From assembly GCA_026932235.1 (NCBI GenBank), contig JAIXKR010000139.1, forward strand, positions 1 to 64,000: a stretch of 64,000 nt of DNA, read 5' to 3'. The stretch's first letter is position 1. Every line of letters starts with the position of its first letter. The notes under the pieces are model-generated. The model searched no databases. It was not told the DNA's origin and saw only the letters and a program-made list of their open reading frames with translations. Shown here piece by piece: positions 26,533 to 36,600 of this stretch. Position numbers and translations under genes: made by a program. The stretch comes from Burkholderiales bacterium. Lineage in GTDB: Bacteria > Pseudomonadota > Gammaproteobacteria > Burkholderiales > Burkholderiaceae_C.

Positions 26533-27210
26533 ATGCCCGAATTCCCGCTCACCGTCAGCCAGGCGATGCAGATGCGGCGCTCGACCCGCGCCTTCCTCCC
26601 CACGCCGATACCGCGGCCCGTCCTCGAAGAGGTCTTCACCACGGCCTTGCGCGTGCCCTCGAACTGCAACACCCAGCCCTGGCGTGCCTATGTCGTCTCG
26701 GGTGAGCAAAAAGACGCGCTGAAGCAGGCGCTGATCGAGGAAGCCGGCAGCGGCCGCCCGCCCAACTCCGACTTCGCGTGGGACGTCAAGTTCGTCGGTG
26801 AGCACCGCGAGCGCCAGTTCGGCGCCGCGGCGGCGCTCTACGGAACGACCGGCGTCGAACGCCACGACCGCGCCGCGCGCCAGCGCTCGCTGCTGCGCAA
26901 CTGGGGCTTCTTCGACGCGCCGCACGCCGTCTTCTTCACGATGGAGCGCTACCTCGGGATGGTCGGCGCGGTGGACCTCGGCATCTTCGCGCAGGGGGTG
27001 TCGCTGCTGCTGGCCGAACGCGGCATCGCCAGCTGCTTCCAGGGGGCGCTGGGCATGTACCCGGGGCCGGCGCGGCGTTTGCTGGCCTTGCCCGAGGAGG
27101 TCGGCATCCTCTTCGGCATGTCGATCGGCTACGCCGACCCCGAGGCGCCGGCCAACCGCACCTGCACCGAGCGCGTCGGCCTCGACGCCGCCGTGTGCTT
27201 CGTCGGTTGA
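26533..27210 (+). CDS. Nitroreductase-family FMN oxidoreductase
   Basis: FMN-dependent NAD(P)H oxidoreductase, 225 residues from the ATG at 26533 (an upstream ATG at 26452 would add a Pro-rich, non-homologous-looking extension). Family features: RRSTRAFLPTPIPRPVLEEV with the phosphate-binding Arg pair, VPSNCNTQPWRAYVV (FMN binding), then LLLAERGIASCFQGAL and GILFGMSIGYADP near the C-terminus. Substrate unknown; members reduce nitroaromatics, quinones or act on amino acid derivatives. The aminotransferase starts 4 bases after its stop, so they are co-transcribed. Confidence 0.85.
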   Translation: MPEFPLTVSQAMQMRRSTRAFLPTPIPRPVLEEVFTTALRVPSNCNTQPWRAYVVSGEQKDALKQALIEEAGSGRPPNSDFAWDVKFVGEHRERQFGAAAALYGTTGVERHDRAARQRSLLRNWGFFDAPHAVFFTMERYLGMVGAVDLGIFAQGVSLLLAERGIASCFQGALGMYPGPARRLLALPEEVGILFGMSIGYADPEAPANRTCTERVGLDAAVCFVG

Positions 27211-27214
27211 GACG

Positions 27215-28543
27215 ATGACCGCGCACGGCATGCGGCACGAAGCCGACAGCGTGCTGCACAGCTGGTGCGTGCCCGCGGACTGGGACGCGCCGACCGTCGT
27301 CGGCGGCGAAGGCGCCTGGCTGCTGCTCGAAGACGGGAGACGCATCCTCGACCTGAGCTCGCTCTCCGAATGCAGCCTGCTCGGCCACCAGCACCCGCGG
27401 CTGGTGCAGGCGATCCGGGATCAGGCGCAGACGCTGTGCTTCGTCACCAACCAGTGGGGTGCGCGCGTGCGCGCCGAACTCGCCGAGGAGCTGCTCGAGG
27501 TCTCGGGCCTGCGCGGCGGGCGCGTCTTCTTCACGCTCGGCGGCGCCGACGCCAACGAGAACGCGATCAAGATCGCCCGCCTGGCGCAGGAGCAACCGCA
27601 GGGCGCGGTGATCGCGCGCGACCGTTCCTACCACGGCGCGAGCTACATGGGCATGGCGCTCTCGGGCGACGCGCGCGTGCAGGCGTTCGTCGACGCCGGC
27701 GCGCTGAACGTGCACCACGTCCCGCCGCCCTACCCCTACCGCTGCCCCTTCGGCACGAGCAGCCCGGAAGCCTGCGGCAGGGCCGCCGCGCAGGCGGTGG
27801 CCACGAAGATCGATGCCGTCGGCGCGCAGCGCACGGCGGCGGTGATCATGGAGCCCAACGCCGGCAGCAACGGCATCGTGCCGCCCGGAAGCTTCTGGCC
27901 GGCACTGCGTCGCGTCACGCGCGATCGCGGGGTGCTGCTGATCGCCGACGAGGTGATGAGCGGCTTCGGCCGCTGCGGCCACTGGTTCGCCTGGCAGCAG
28001 CATGGCCAGCCGCATGCGCCGGACCTGATCACCTGCGCCAAGGGCCTCACCGGCGCCGCCGCGCCGCTGGGTGCGGTGATCGTCTCGGCCGCGGTCTACG
28101 AGCGCATCGAGCGCCGCATGCTGCCGATCGGCCTCACCTACTGCGGGCACCCGCTGTCCTGCGCCGCGGGGCTTGCGGCGGTGCGCACCTACCGCGACGA
28201 GGGCCTGATCGAACGCTCGCGACGGCTCGGCGCCTGGATGTTCGAGCGCCTGCAGCGGCTGCAGGAGCGACACGAGGCGATCGGCGAGGTGCGCGGTGGC
28301 GACGGCCTGTTCGCCGTCGTCGAACTCGTCGCCGATCGCGCCACGCGGCACCCGCTGGCGCCCTGGCCGCAGACGCCGCCGGCGCTGGCCGCGCTGCTGC
28401 GCGAGGCGCTGGCGCAAGGCCTCTCGCTGGCCAGTCGCGGCAATCTGATCATCCTCGCGCCGCCGCTGGTGATCGCGCAGGCCGAGCTCGCCGATGCGAT
28501 CGCGCGCCTGGACGCGCTGCTGGCGCGGCACCTCTCCCGCTGA
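27215..28543 (+). CDS. Class III PLP-dependent aminotransferase
   Basis: Fold-type I omega-aminotransferase, 442 residues. Motifs: DLSSLSECSLLGHQHPRLVQAI near the N-terminus, FTLGGADANENAIKIAR (PLP phosphate), SYHGASYMGMALSG, EPNAGSNGIVPP, LIADEVMSGFGRCGHWF (Asp for pyridine N), and the Schiff-base Lys276 in ITCAKGLTGAAAPLGA. It belongs with taurine/beta-alanine/diamine transaminases. Next to an aldehyde dehydrogenase it suggests breakdown of an amine or diamine through its aldehyde, perhaps a polyamine. Substrate is inference only. Confidence 0.88.
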   Translation: MTAHGMRHEADSVLHSWCVPADWDAPTVVGGEGAWLLLEDGRRILDLSSLSECSLLGHQHPRLVQAIRDQAQTLCFVTNQWGARVRAELAEELLEVSGLRGGRVFFTLGGADANENAIKIARLAQEQPQGAVIARDRSYHGASYMGMALSGDARVQAFVDAGALNVHHVPPPYPYRCPFGTSSPEACGRAAAQAVATKIDAVGAQRTAAVIMEPNAGSNGIVPPGSFWPALRRVTRDRGVLLIADEVMSGFGRCGHWFAWQQHGQPHAPDLITCAKGLTGAAAPLGAVIVSAAVYERIERRMLPIGLTYCGHPLSCAAGLAAVRTYRDEGLIERSRRLGAWMFERLQRLQERHEAIGEVRGGDGLFAVVELVADRATRHPLAPWPQTPPALAALLREALAQGLSLASRGNLIILAPPLVIAQAELADAIARLDALLARHLSR

Positions 28544-28558
28544 AGCAGGATTCACCGC

Positions 28559-30133
28559 ATGAGCTTTCGCCTCACCTACGCCAGCATGTTCGATCCGCCG
28601 GCCTCGATGCACGAGGCCTTCGAGGCGGCGCTCGCGAGGCTGCGCGGCGAACTGGGCGCCACGCACGGCCTCTTCCTGCAGGGTCGGGATGCGCCGCGCC
28701 GAGGCACGCAGCGGCTCGTCTCGCCGATCGACACGCGGCTCGAACTCGGGCGCTTCGCGATCGCCGAAGCCGGCGACGTCGAACGCGCGCTGCAGGGCGC
28801 GCACGACGCCTTCCCGGCCTGGCGCGCGACGCCCGCGGCCGAGCGCGTGGCGCTGCTGCGGCGCGTGGCCGAACTGATGCAGCAGCGCGTCTACGCGATC
28901 GCCGCGGCACTCGCGCTCGAGGTCGGCAAGAACCGCATGGAGGCGCTTGGAGAAGCGCAGGAGACGGTCGACTTCTTCCGCCAGTACGCCGACGACTTCG
29001 AGCGCGCCCGGGGTTTCGACGTGCCGCTGCCCGACGATCCGCTGGTGGGCGTGCGCTCGACCAACCGCTCGGTGCTGCGGCCCTACGGCGTCTGGCTCGT
29101 GATCGCGCCCTTCAACTATCCGCTGGCGCTGATGGGCGGGCCGACCGCGGCCGCGCTCGTCACCGGCAACGTCGTCGTCGCCAAGGGTTCACCGCACACG
29201 CCCTGGGGCGGGCGCCTGCTTGCCGACTGCCTGCGCGACGCGGGGGTGCCGAGCGGCGTCTTCCAGTGGCTGCACGGCGACACGCACGAGCTGGGCGCAG
29301 CGCTCGCCGCGCACCCGGACGTCGCCGGCATCACCTTCACCGGCTCGGTCGCCGTCGGCCGCGGCCTGCTCGCGCAGTGCGTGGGCGGGCGCTGGCCGCG
29401 ACCCTGCATCGCCGAGATGGGCGGCAAGAACCCCTGCATCGTCACCGAGCGCGCGGACCTGGACGTCGCCGCCGCCGGCATCGTGCGCTCGGCCTACGGC
29501 CTCTCGGGGCAGAAGTGCTCGGCGCTCTCGCGCCTCTACGTGCATCGCGGCGTCGCCGACGCGCTGATCGAGCGCCTGCAGGCGCAGACGCGTGCCATCT
29601 CCGTCGGCGACCCGACCGCGCAGCGCAACTGGATGGGGCCGGTCAACCACGCCGCGGCGCGCGCGCGCTTCGAGCGCAGCGTGCAGCAACTGCTGGAGGG
29701 CGGCGCCACGCTGCTCGCAGGCGGCACGCTGCCGACCGGGGACGAATACGCCCACGGCCACTACGTCAGCCCCACGCTGGTCGAGGCTCCGGCGCAGCAT
29801 CCGCTGTGGCGGCAGGAGCTCTTCCTGCCGCTGCTCATGCTGCAGCGCGTCGACTCGCGCGACGAGGCGATGGCGCTGGCCAACGACAGCGAGGTCGGCC
29901 TGAGCGCCGGCTTCTACGGCGGCGCCGACGAGGTCGCCTGGTTCCACGAGCACATCGAGGCCGGCGTCACCTACGCCAACCGCGCCCAGGGGGCGAGCAC
30001 CGGCGCCTGGCCCGGCTACCAGCCCTTCGGCGGCTGGAAGGGTTCGGGCTCCACCGGCAAGGCGATCGCGAGCTTCCACTACCTGCCGCTCTACCTGCGC
30101 GAGCAGTCGCGCACGGTGGTGCTGGGCGGATGA
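28559..30133 (+). CDS. Aldehyde dehydrogenase (pyrroline-5-carboxylate dehydrogenase-like)
   Basis: NAD(P)-dependent aldehyde dehydrogenase of 524 residues. Oxyanion/cofactor segment VIAPFNYPLALMGG, ITFTGSVAVGRGLL, general-base Glu in IAEMGGKNPCIV, catalytic Cys320 in LSGQKCSALSR. The C-terminal GAWPGYQPFGGWKGSGS is very like RocA/PutA-type P5C dehydrogenases, so the substrate is probably a semialdehyde. It starts 16 bases after the aminotransferase, fitting a two-step amine-to-acid route. A hairpin follows it. Confidence 0.88.
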   Translation: MSFRLTYASMFDPPASMHEAFEAALARLRGELGATHGLFLQGRDAPRRGTQRLVSPIDTRLELGRFAIAEAGDVERALQGAHDAFPAWRATPAAERVALLRRVAELMQQRVYAIAAALALEVGKNRMEALGEAQETVDFFRQYADDFERARGFDVPLPDDPLVGVRSTNRSVLRPYGVWLVIAPFNYPLALMGGPTAAALVTGNVVVAKGSPHTPWGGRLLADCLRDAGVPSGVFQWLHGDTHELGAALAAHPDVAGITFTGSVAVGRGLLAQCVGGRWPRPCIAEMGGKNPCIVTERADLDVAAAGIVRSAYGLSGQKCSALSRLYVHRGVADALIERLQAQTRAISVGDPTAQRNWMGPVNHAAARARFERSVQQLLEGGATLLAGGTLPTGDEYAHGHYVSPTLVEAPAQHPLWRQELFLPLLMLQRVDSRDEAMALANDSEVGLSAGFYGGADEVAWFHEHIEAGVTYANRAQGASTGAWPGYQPFGGWKGSGSTGKAIASFHYLPLYLREQSRTVVLGG

Positions 30134-30169
30134 AGGCGCGCAGGTCCACGCTCGCCACGAGCCGGAGTC

Positions 30170-30190
30170 CTGGCTCAGCCTGTGAGCCAG
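30170..30190 (+). terminator. Hairpin downstream of aldehyde dehydrogenase
   Basis: Perfect 7-base stem CTGGCTC (30170-30176) and GAGCCAG (30184-30190), 7-base loop, 37 bases after the stop and before recC. No T-run. Possible terminator separating the two operons. Confidence 0.4.
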
Positions 30191-30257
30191 TGGCGTGGCA
30201 GGCTGGTACGCACACGGCGCGTGCCCGGTCCGGGCGCGGTCGCGCACGGACCCGAGC

Positions 30258-33200
30258 ATGCTGAACCTGCACTTCTCCAACCGCACCGAGGCCTTGACCG
30301 AGCGCCTGCTCGCCGCCCTGGCCGAGGACGAGGGCGGCGGCCCCTTCGCATTCACGGAGCTGGTCGTTCCGAGCGCCGCGATGCGCCGCTGGCTGACGCT
30401 TGCGATCGCGCGCGAGCAAGGCCTTTGCGCCAACCTGCGCTTTCACTTCCTGGCGCAGTGGCTGTGGCAGCTGCTCGCCCGTGCGCAGCCGTCGGCGCCG
30501 CGGGAATCGCCGCTGGCCGCCGCCGTGCTCGGCTGGCGCATCTACGCCGTGTTCGGCGACGCCGGCTGGATCGGCGGCCACCCGCGCCTGGCGCACTATC
30601 TCGAGAGGGCCGACGCGCCGATGCGCGCGGAACTGGCGCAGGCCGTCGCCGCGCTGATGGAGCAGTACACGAGCTGGCGACCGGACTGGCTGCAGGCCTG
30701 GGGCGAAGGCCGGCTGCTGCTGCCCGCGCACCCCGACGAGGCCTGGCAGGCCGCGCTCTGGCGGCGCCTGGCGGCCGAGCTCGAGCTGCCCGAACGGCAG
30801 CCGGTCGCCGCCTTCGTCGATGCGCTGAAGCGCGACGGCGCCGCGGGCGCCCGCGCCGCGGGCCTGCCCGCGCGCGTTCACGTCTTCGCGCCGCCGACGC
30901 TGGCGCCGCTGCACCAGCAGCTGCTGGTGCAGCTGGGGGGCGTGATGGACGTCTTCGTCTACCTTCTCAACCCCTGCCGCGAGTACTGGTTCGAGCTCGT
31001 CGACCGCAAGCGCCTGGCACACCTGGTCGCGCGCGGCCAGGCCGCCGGCCATGAGGAAGGCAACCCCCTGCTCGCAGCCTGGGGCCGGCAGACGCAGGCG
31101 CTGGTCGACGGCCTCGTCGACCTCGGCGGCGACGCGCTCGTCGACGACGGCGACTACCGGCCGCACCCCGGCCGCAGCCTGCTCGCGCAAGTGCAGAATG
31201 CGCTGCTCGACCTGCAGCCGATCGGACCCGGCTCGATCACGCTCGAAGACGGCGACCGCAGCCTCGAGCTGCACGTCTGCCACTCGCGCACGCGCGAACT
31301 CGAAGTCCTGCACGACCGCCTGCTGTCGCTCTTCACGGCCGACCCCGAACTGCAGCCAGGCGACGTCCTCGTCGTCATGCCGGATCTGGACGCGGGCGCG
31401 CCGCTGGTCGAAGCCGTCTTCGGCAGCGCCCCGGCGCCGCGGCGCATTCCGTTCACGATCACCGGGCGCGCGTGCAGCACGGTCGACGCGCCGGCGCGCG
31501 CGCTGCTCGCACTGCTCGACCTCGTCGATTCGCGCATGCCCGCAAGCCGCGTCTTCGGCCTGTTGCAGCAGCCGCTGGTCGCGCGGCGCTTCGGCCTCGA
31601 CGACGACGCGCTCGAGCAGGTGCACGCCTGGCTGCACGCCGCCGGCGTGCACTGGGCCCTGGACGCCGCCCACCGCGCCGCCTTCGACGTGCCGGGCGAG
31701 CCGCGCCACACGCTCGCCGACGGCATGGCGAGGCTCTTCCTCGGCCACGCGCTGCCCGCGGACACGACCGAGCCCTTCGCCGGCCTGCTGCCGGGCGCCG
31801 ACATCGCCGGCAGCGAGGCTGACCTGCTCGGGCGCCTCTGGGCCTTCGTCGATGCGCTGCGGCATGCGCATGCGACGCTCTCGCACCCGCACGCCCCCGC
31901 GGCCTGGGCGGCGCTGCTGCACGAGGTCTGCGGGCATTTCATCGCCGCGCAGGGCGACGAGCGCGCCGCGCTGCGCGAGCTGCACGCGAGCATCGACCAG
32001 CTGGCCGACGAGATGATGCAAGGCGGCCTCGCCGAAGCGCTGCCGCTGCCGCTGGTGCGCCGCGCGCTGCAGCAGCGCCTGGACGACTCGGCGCGCGGCG
32101 GCGTTCCCAGCGGCGCCGTGACCTTCGGCGCGATGGGCAGCCTGCGCGGCCTGCCCTATCGCGTCGTCTGCGTGCTCGGCCTCGACGACGGTGTCTACCC
32201 CGGCCCGGCGCGTACCGCCGAGTTCGACCTCCTCGCCGCTGCGCCGCGCCGCGGCGACCGCCAGCGCGGGCTGGACGAGCGCAACCTCTTCCTCGACCTG
32301 CTGCTGGCGGCGCGTACGCACCTGCACCTGAGCCACGTCGGCCGCAGCGTGCGCGACAACGCACCGCTGCCGCCTTCGGTGCTGGTGGCCGAGCTTCTCG
32401 ACCTGCTGCTGCCCGCGATCGCGGGCGACCCGGCCGATCGCGCGTGCCTCGCCGCAGCGCGCGCGCGCCTCGTGGTCGAGCATCCGCTGCAGCCCTTCTC
32501 GCCGACGGCCTTCCGGCGTGACGGCGATCCGAGGCGGCGCAGCCACGACGAGGTTTTGGCCGACGCGCTGCGGCGGGCGCTGGCGCCCAGGCCGGCGCGG
32601 GCAGCGAGCGCAACGGGAACCGACGAGGACGAGGACGAGGACGAAGGCGGGTTGCCCGACCTGTCGCAACAGGCACCCTTCGTTCCCCTGCCCCTGCCTG
32701 CGCTCGGCCCCGAGTGGCGACGCGTGACGATGGAACAGCTCGTGCAGTTCTTCCGTCACCCCAGCCGCGCGCTGCTGCGCCGGCGGCTGGGAATCGAGCT
32801 CGCCTGGGACGCGGACGAACTCGATGACGACGAGCCGCTGCACGCCGATGCGCGCACCCAGCGCCGGCTGACCGAGCGCCTGCTGCCGGCGCTGCTGGCC
32901 GGCGCCGATGGCGTCGGCGCGCGGCGCCTGGCACAGGCCGGCACCGACTGGCCCGGCGGCACGCTCGGCCGCCTGCAGCTCGAGCAGACGCTGCCGCTGC
33001 TCGAACGTTTTGCCGCGCGCGTGCGCGAGGCGACCGCCGTGCCGCCGCTCGACCCGCGCGTCGTCGAGCAGGCCTTCGATCTCGACGGCGAGCGCTGGAC
33101 GCTCGTCGTCACCCTCGCCGGCCTGCGCCCCGAAGGCCAGACGCGCTGGCGCGCCCGGAGCCTGTGCGCGCAGGACCGCCTGGAGGCGTGGATCCAGCAC

Positions 33201-33608
33201 CTCGCGCTCTGCGCCGCGGCGCCCGCGGACGTCGCCCCGCGCACGCGCTGGCTCGCGCTCGACGGGACCCTCGGCTTCGCGCCGGTGGCCGATGCGCGTT
33301 CCGAGCTTGCGCGGCTTCTGCGCCTCTACCGCGACGGGCTCGTCGCGCCGCTGCACTTCTACCCGCGCAGCGCCTGGATCTTCGTGCAGACCCAGGGAAA
33401 TCGCGACGAGGCACTCGAGGCCTGGACGCCGGGCCCGTACAACGAGCACGCCGAAGGCGCCGATGCCGCGCATCGCCTGGCGTTGCGTGGCTGTGCCGAG
33501 CCGCTGGACGCGGCCTTCGAAGAGCTTGCTCGTGCCATCTTCGAGCCGCTGCTGGCGCATCTCGAGGCCGAGGGCGAAGACGACGCGCAAAGCGAGGCCG
33601 GCGCATGA
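30258..33608 (+). CDS. recC: Exodeoxyribonuclease V gamma subunit RecC
   Basis: RecC scans DNA for Chi and splits the duplex inside RecBCD; 1116 residues, the usual size. The start MLNLHFSNRTEAL at 30258 is the canonical RecC N-terminus; an ATG 63 bases upstream would add an unrelated leader. Typical segments: VVPSAAMRRWLTLAIA and CANLRFHFLAQWLW, HVFAPPTLAPLHQQLL, DVFVYLLNPCREYWFE, then GSLRGLPYRVVCVLGLDDGVYPG and RDERNLFLDLLLAA-type inactive helicase motifs. An acidic run DEDEDEDE near residue 790 is a linker. First gene of a five-gene overlapping operon; its stop overlaps the recB ATG. Confidence 0.95.
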   Translation: MLNLHFSNRTEALTERLLAALAEDEGGGPFAFTELVVPSAAMRRWLTLAIAREQGLCANLRFHFLAQWLWQLLARAQPSAPRESPLAAAVLGWRIYAVFGDAGWIGGHPRLAHYLERADAPMRAELAQAVAALMEQYTSWRPDWLQAWGEGRLLLPAHPDEAWQAALWRRLAAELELPERQPVAAFVDALKRDGAAGARAAGLPARVHVFAPPTLAPLHQQLLVQLGGVMDVFVYLLNPCREYWFELVDRKRLAHLVARGQAAGHEEGNPLLAAWGRQTQALVDGLVDLGGDALVDDGDYRPHPGRSLLAQVQNALLDLQPIGPGSITLEDGDRSLELHVCHSRTRELEVLHDRLLSLFTADPELQPGDVLVVMPDLDAGAPLVEAVFGSAPAPRRIPFTITGRACSTVDAPARALLALLDLVDSRMPASRVFGLLQQPLVARRFGLDDDALEQVHAWLHAAGVHWALDAAHRAAFDVPGEPRHTLADGMARLFLGHALPADTTEPFAGLLPGADIAGSEADLLGRLWAFVDALRHAHATLSHPHAPAAWAALLHEVCGHFIAAQGDERAALRELHASIDQLADEMMQGGLAEALPLPLVRRALQQRLDDSARGGVPSGAVTFGAMGSLRGLPYRVVCVLGLDDGVYPGPARTAEFDLLAAAPRRGDRQRGLDERNLFLDLLLAARTHLHLSHVGRSVRDNAPLPPSVLVAELLDLLLPAIAGDPADRACLAAARARLVVEHPLQPFSPTAFRRDGDPRRRSHDEVLADALRRALAPRPARAASATGTDEDEDEDEGGLPDLSQQAPFVPLPLPALGPEWRRVTMEQLVQFFRHPSRALLRRRLGIELAWDADELDDDEPLHADARTQRRLTERLLPALLAGADGVGARRLAQAGTDWPGGTLGRLQLEQTLPLLERFAARVREATAVPPLDPRVVEQAFDLDGERWTLVVTLAGLRPEGQTRWRARSLCAQDRLEAWIQHLALCAAAPADVAPRTRWLALDGTLGFAPVADARSELARLLRLYRDGLVAPLHFYPRSAWIFVQTQGNRDEALEAWTPGPYNEHAEGADAAHRLALRGCAEPLDAAFEELARAIFEPLLAHLEAEGEDDAQSEAGA

Positions 33609-36600
33609 AGCCGCAGCCGCTCGACGTCTTCGAGGACGCGCTCGACGGCACGACGCTGATCGAGGCCTCGGCCGGCACGGGCAAGACCTGGAACCTTTGC
33701 GGCCTGGTGCTGCGCCTGCTGCTCGAGCAGGGCCTGGCGCTGCCGCAGATCCTGGTCGTCACCTTCACGAAGGCGGCGACGGCGGAGCTGCGCGCACGCA
33801 TCCGGGCCCGCATCGCCCAGACGCTGGACGGCCTCGACGACCCGCCCGGTGGGCTGGCCGGCGCCGATCCCTTCGTCGCCACGCTGCTCGGCGCGCTGCG
33901 CCGACGCGGCCTCGAGGACGAGACGATGCGCCGCCGCCTGCAGCTCGCACTGCAGACCTTCGACGAGGCGTCGATCTTCACCATCCACGGCTTCTGCCAG
34001 CGCGCGCTGGCCGAGGCGCCCTTCGCCGCGGCGCTGCCGCTGGGCGGCGAACTCGGCGCAGACGACGCCGAGCTGCGCCAGCAGGTGGTCAACGACTTCT
34101 GGCGCCGCCACGTACTGGCACCGTCGGCGCAGGCGTTGCCGCCGGCCCTGGCCGCGCACCTCCTCGAACGCAGGGACACGCCCGCGCGCTGGGCCGGGCT
34201 GCTGCAGCGGCGCGTGGCGCGGCCGCTGGCGCGCGCGATCTGGCCCGAGGCGCCGCCGCCGGCCGCCGACGCCGCCGCGCTCGCCGCGCGCTTTGCTGCA
34301 CTGCAGACGCTGTGGCGGCAGGAGGCGCAGGCGATCGTCGCCCTCGTCGCGGCGGCGTTGCCGCGCCTGCCGGGCAACGTCTACAAGCCCGCCACACTGG
34401 CCCAGGCGGCGCAGGGCTGGGAGCTGCTGCTCCTGGCCTCGGGCGCCGACAGCGCGAACTTCCGCCTGCCCAAGCTCGACCTGCTCACGCGCACACGGCT
34501 GCGCGCGAAGAAGGGCCATGCCGCGATCCAGACGCATCCCTTCTTCGACCTCGCCGATGAGCTGCTGGCACTCGCCGCTCAGCGCTGGACCTCTCTCGAG
34601 GCGCAGCGCCTGCGGTTGCTGCGCGCGCTGCTGGAAGAGGGGCCGGCGGCGCTGCGCGCGCTCAAGCGCCGGCAGCGCGTGATGGCCTTCGACGACCTGC
34701 TGCACGACCTGCACGAGCGCCTCGTCGGGCCCGGCGGCACGCTGCTGGCGGCGGCGCTGCGCGCGCGCTGGCCGGTGGCGCTGATCGACGAGTTCCAGGA
34801 CACCGACCCGCTGCAGTGGGCGATCTTCGACACGCTGCACGGCGCCGCCGGCGCGCCGCTGTTCCTGCTCGGCGACCCCAAGCAGGCGATCTACAGCTTC
34901 CGCCATGCCGACCTGCACACCTACCTGCAGGCACGCGGGCGCGCGCAAGCGCTGCGCTCGCTCACCGAGAACCAGCGTTCGACACCCGGGCTGCTGGCGG
35001 CGCTGAACGCGCTCTTCGGGCGCCAGGCCGACGCCTTCGCGCTGCCGGGCCTCGACTACCTGCCGGTGCAGGCCGGCGCCAAGCCGCGGCCGGGCTTCGT
35101 CGACCGCAGCGAAGCGCGTGCCCCGCTGCAGTTGTGGTCGCTGCCGCGCGACGACGAGGGCCTGCCGCTGGCGAAGCACGAAGCGCGCGCGATGGCTGCA
35201 CAGGCGGTGGCCGGCGAGATCGCGCGCCTGCTCGCCGCCGCGCGCCGTGGCGAGGTCGAGCATGGCGGACGGCCGCTGACCGCGGGCGACCTCGCGGTGC
35301 TGGTGCGCACGCATGCCGAAGGCGCGCGCATGCGCCGCGCGCTCGCCGCGATGGGCGTGGGCTGCGCCGAGCTGTCGCAGGCGGACGTGCACCGCAGCGT
35401 CGATGCCGAAGAGCTCGAGCGCGTGCTCGCGGCGATGCTCGCGCCGCGGCACGACGGCGCGCTGCGCGCGGCACTCGCCACCGGGCTCATGGGCCTGGAC
35501 GCCGCCGCGATCGAGGCGCTGGCGCACGACGAGGCCGCCCTGCTCGGCCACGCGAGCCGCTTCGCCGCCTACCGTGAGGCCTGGGTGCGGCAGGGCGTGG
35601 GTCCCATGCTGCGGCGCTGGCTGCAGCAGGAGCAGGTGGCGCCGCGCATGCTGCAGCGCGAGGACGGCGAACGGCGCCTGACCAACCTGCTGCACCTCGC
35701 CGAACGGCTGCACGAGGCCGCCGCGCAGCACGCCGCGCCCGAGGCGCTGCTGCGCTGGCTGCAGGCGCAGCGCCGCCACGGCGGCGACAGCGAGGCCGCG
35801 CAGCTGCGGCTGGAATCCGACCGCGACCTCGTCGCCATCGTCACCATCCACAAGAGCAAGGGGCTCGAGTACCCGCTGGTCTTCTGCCCCTTCCTCTGGG
35901 ATGGCGGCCTCGGCCGCGGCGAGACGCTGTGCGCCGGCGTCGAGTACCACGACGAGCACGGCGCCGCGGTGATGGACTTCCGCCCGGACGCCGCCAGCCC
36001 AGAGGTCAAGGCGCAGTTGCAGCGCGAGCGCGCGGCCGAGCGTGTGCGCCTGATCTACGTCGCGCTCACGCGCGCGGTGCAGCGCTGCTACCTCGTCGTC
36101 GGTCCCTACCGCAGCGGCAACTCGAGCGCGCAGGCCGGCGCGGCGCCGCTGAACCGGCTGCTGGCCGGCGGCTGCAAGGCACTCGAACCCGATCGGATCG
36201 ACGCCGCCTGGGCCGCGTTCGCCGCCGAGGCAGCGCCGCAGGCGGGCCTGCAGGCGCTGCCGCTGCCGCGCGTGCAGGCGCTGCCGCCGCAGGTCGTTGC
36301 GCCCGCATCGCTGGCGGCGCTGCCGGCCCCGGCGGAGCGCGCGCCGAGCTGGGTCCTCGGCAGCTTCAGCGGCCTCGTGCGCGGCCTGCGCCACGAATCC
36401 GCGGCGCGCGATCACGACGACCTGCTGCCGGCCCCCGGGGGCGCGACGGTGGGCGACGGCGCAGGCACGGCGGGTGCCTCGGACCCGCTGGACGACGACG
36501 ACATCCTCGCCTTCCCGCGCGGCCCCGAGGCCGGGGAGTGCCTGCACGCGCTCTTCGAACGCGCCGACTTCGGCGACCCCGCGTCCTGGCCGGCAGCCGC

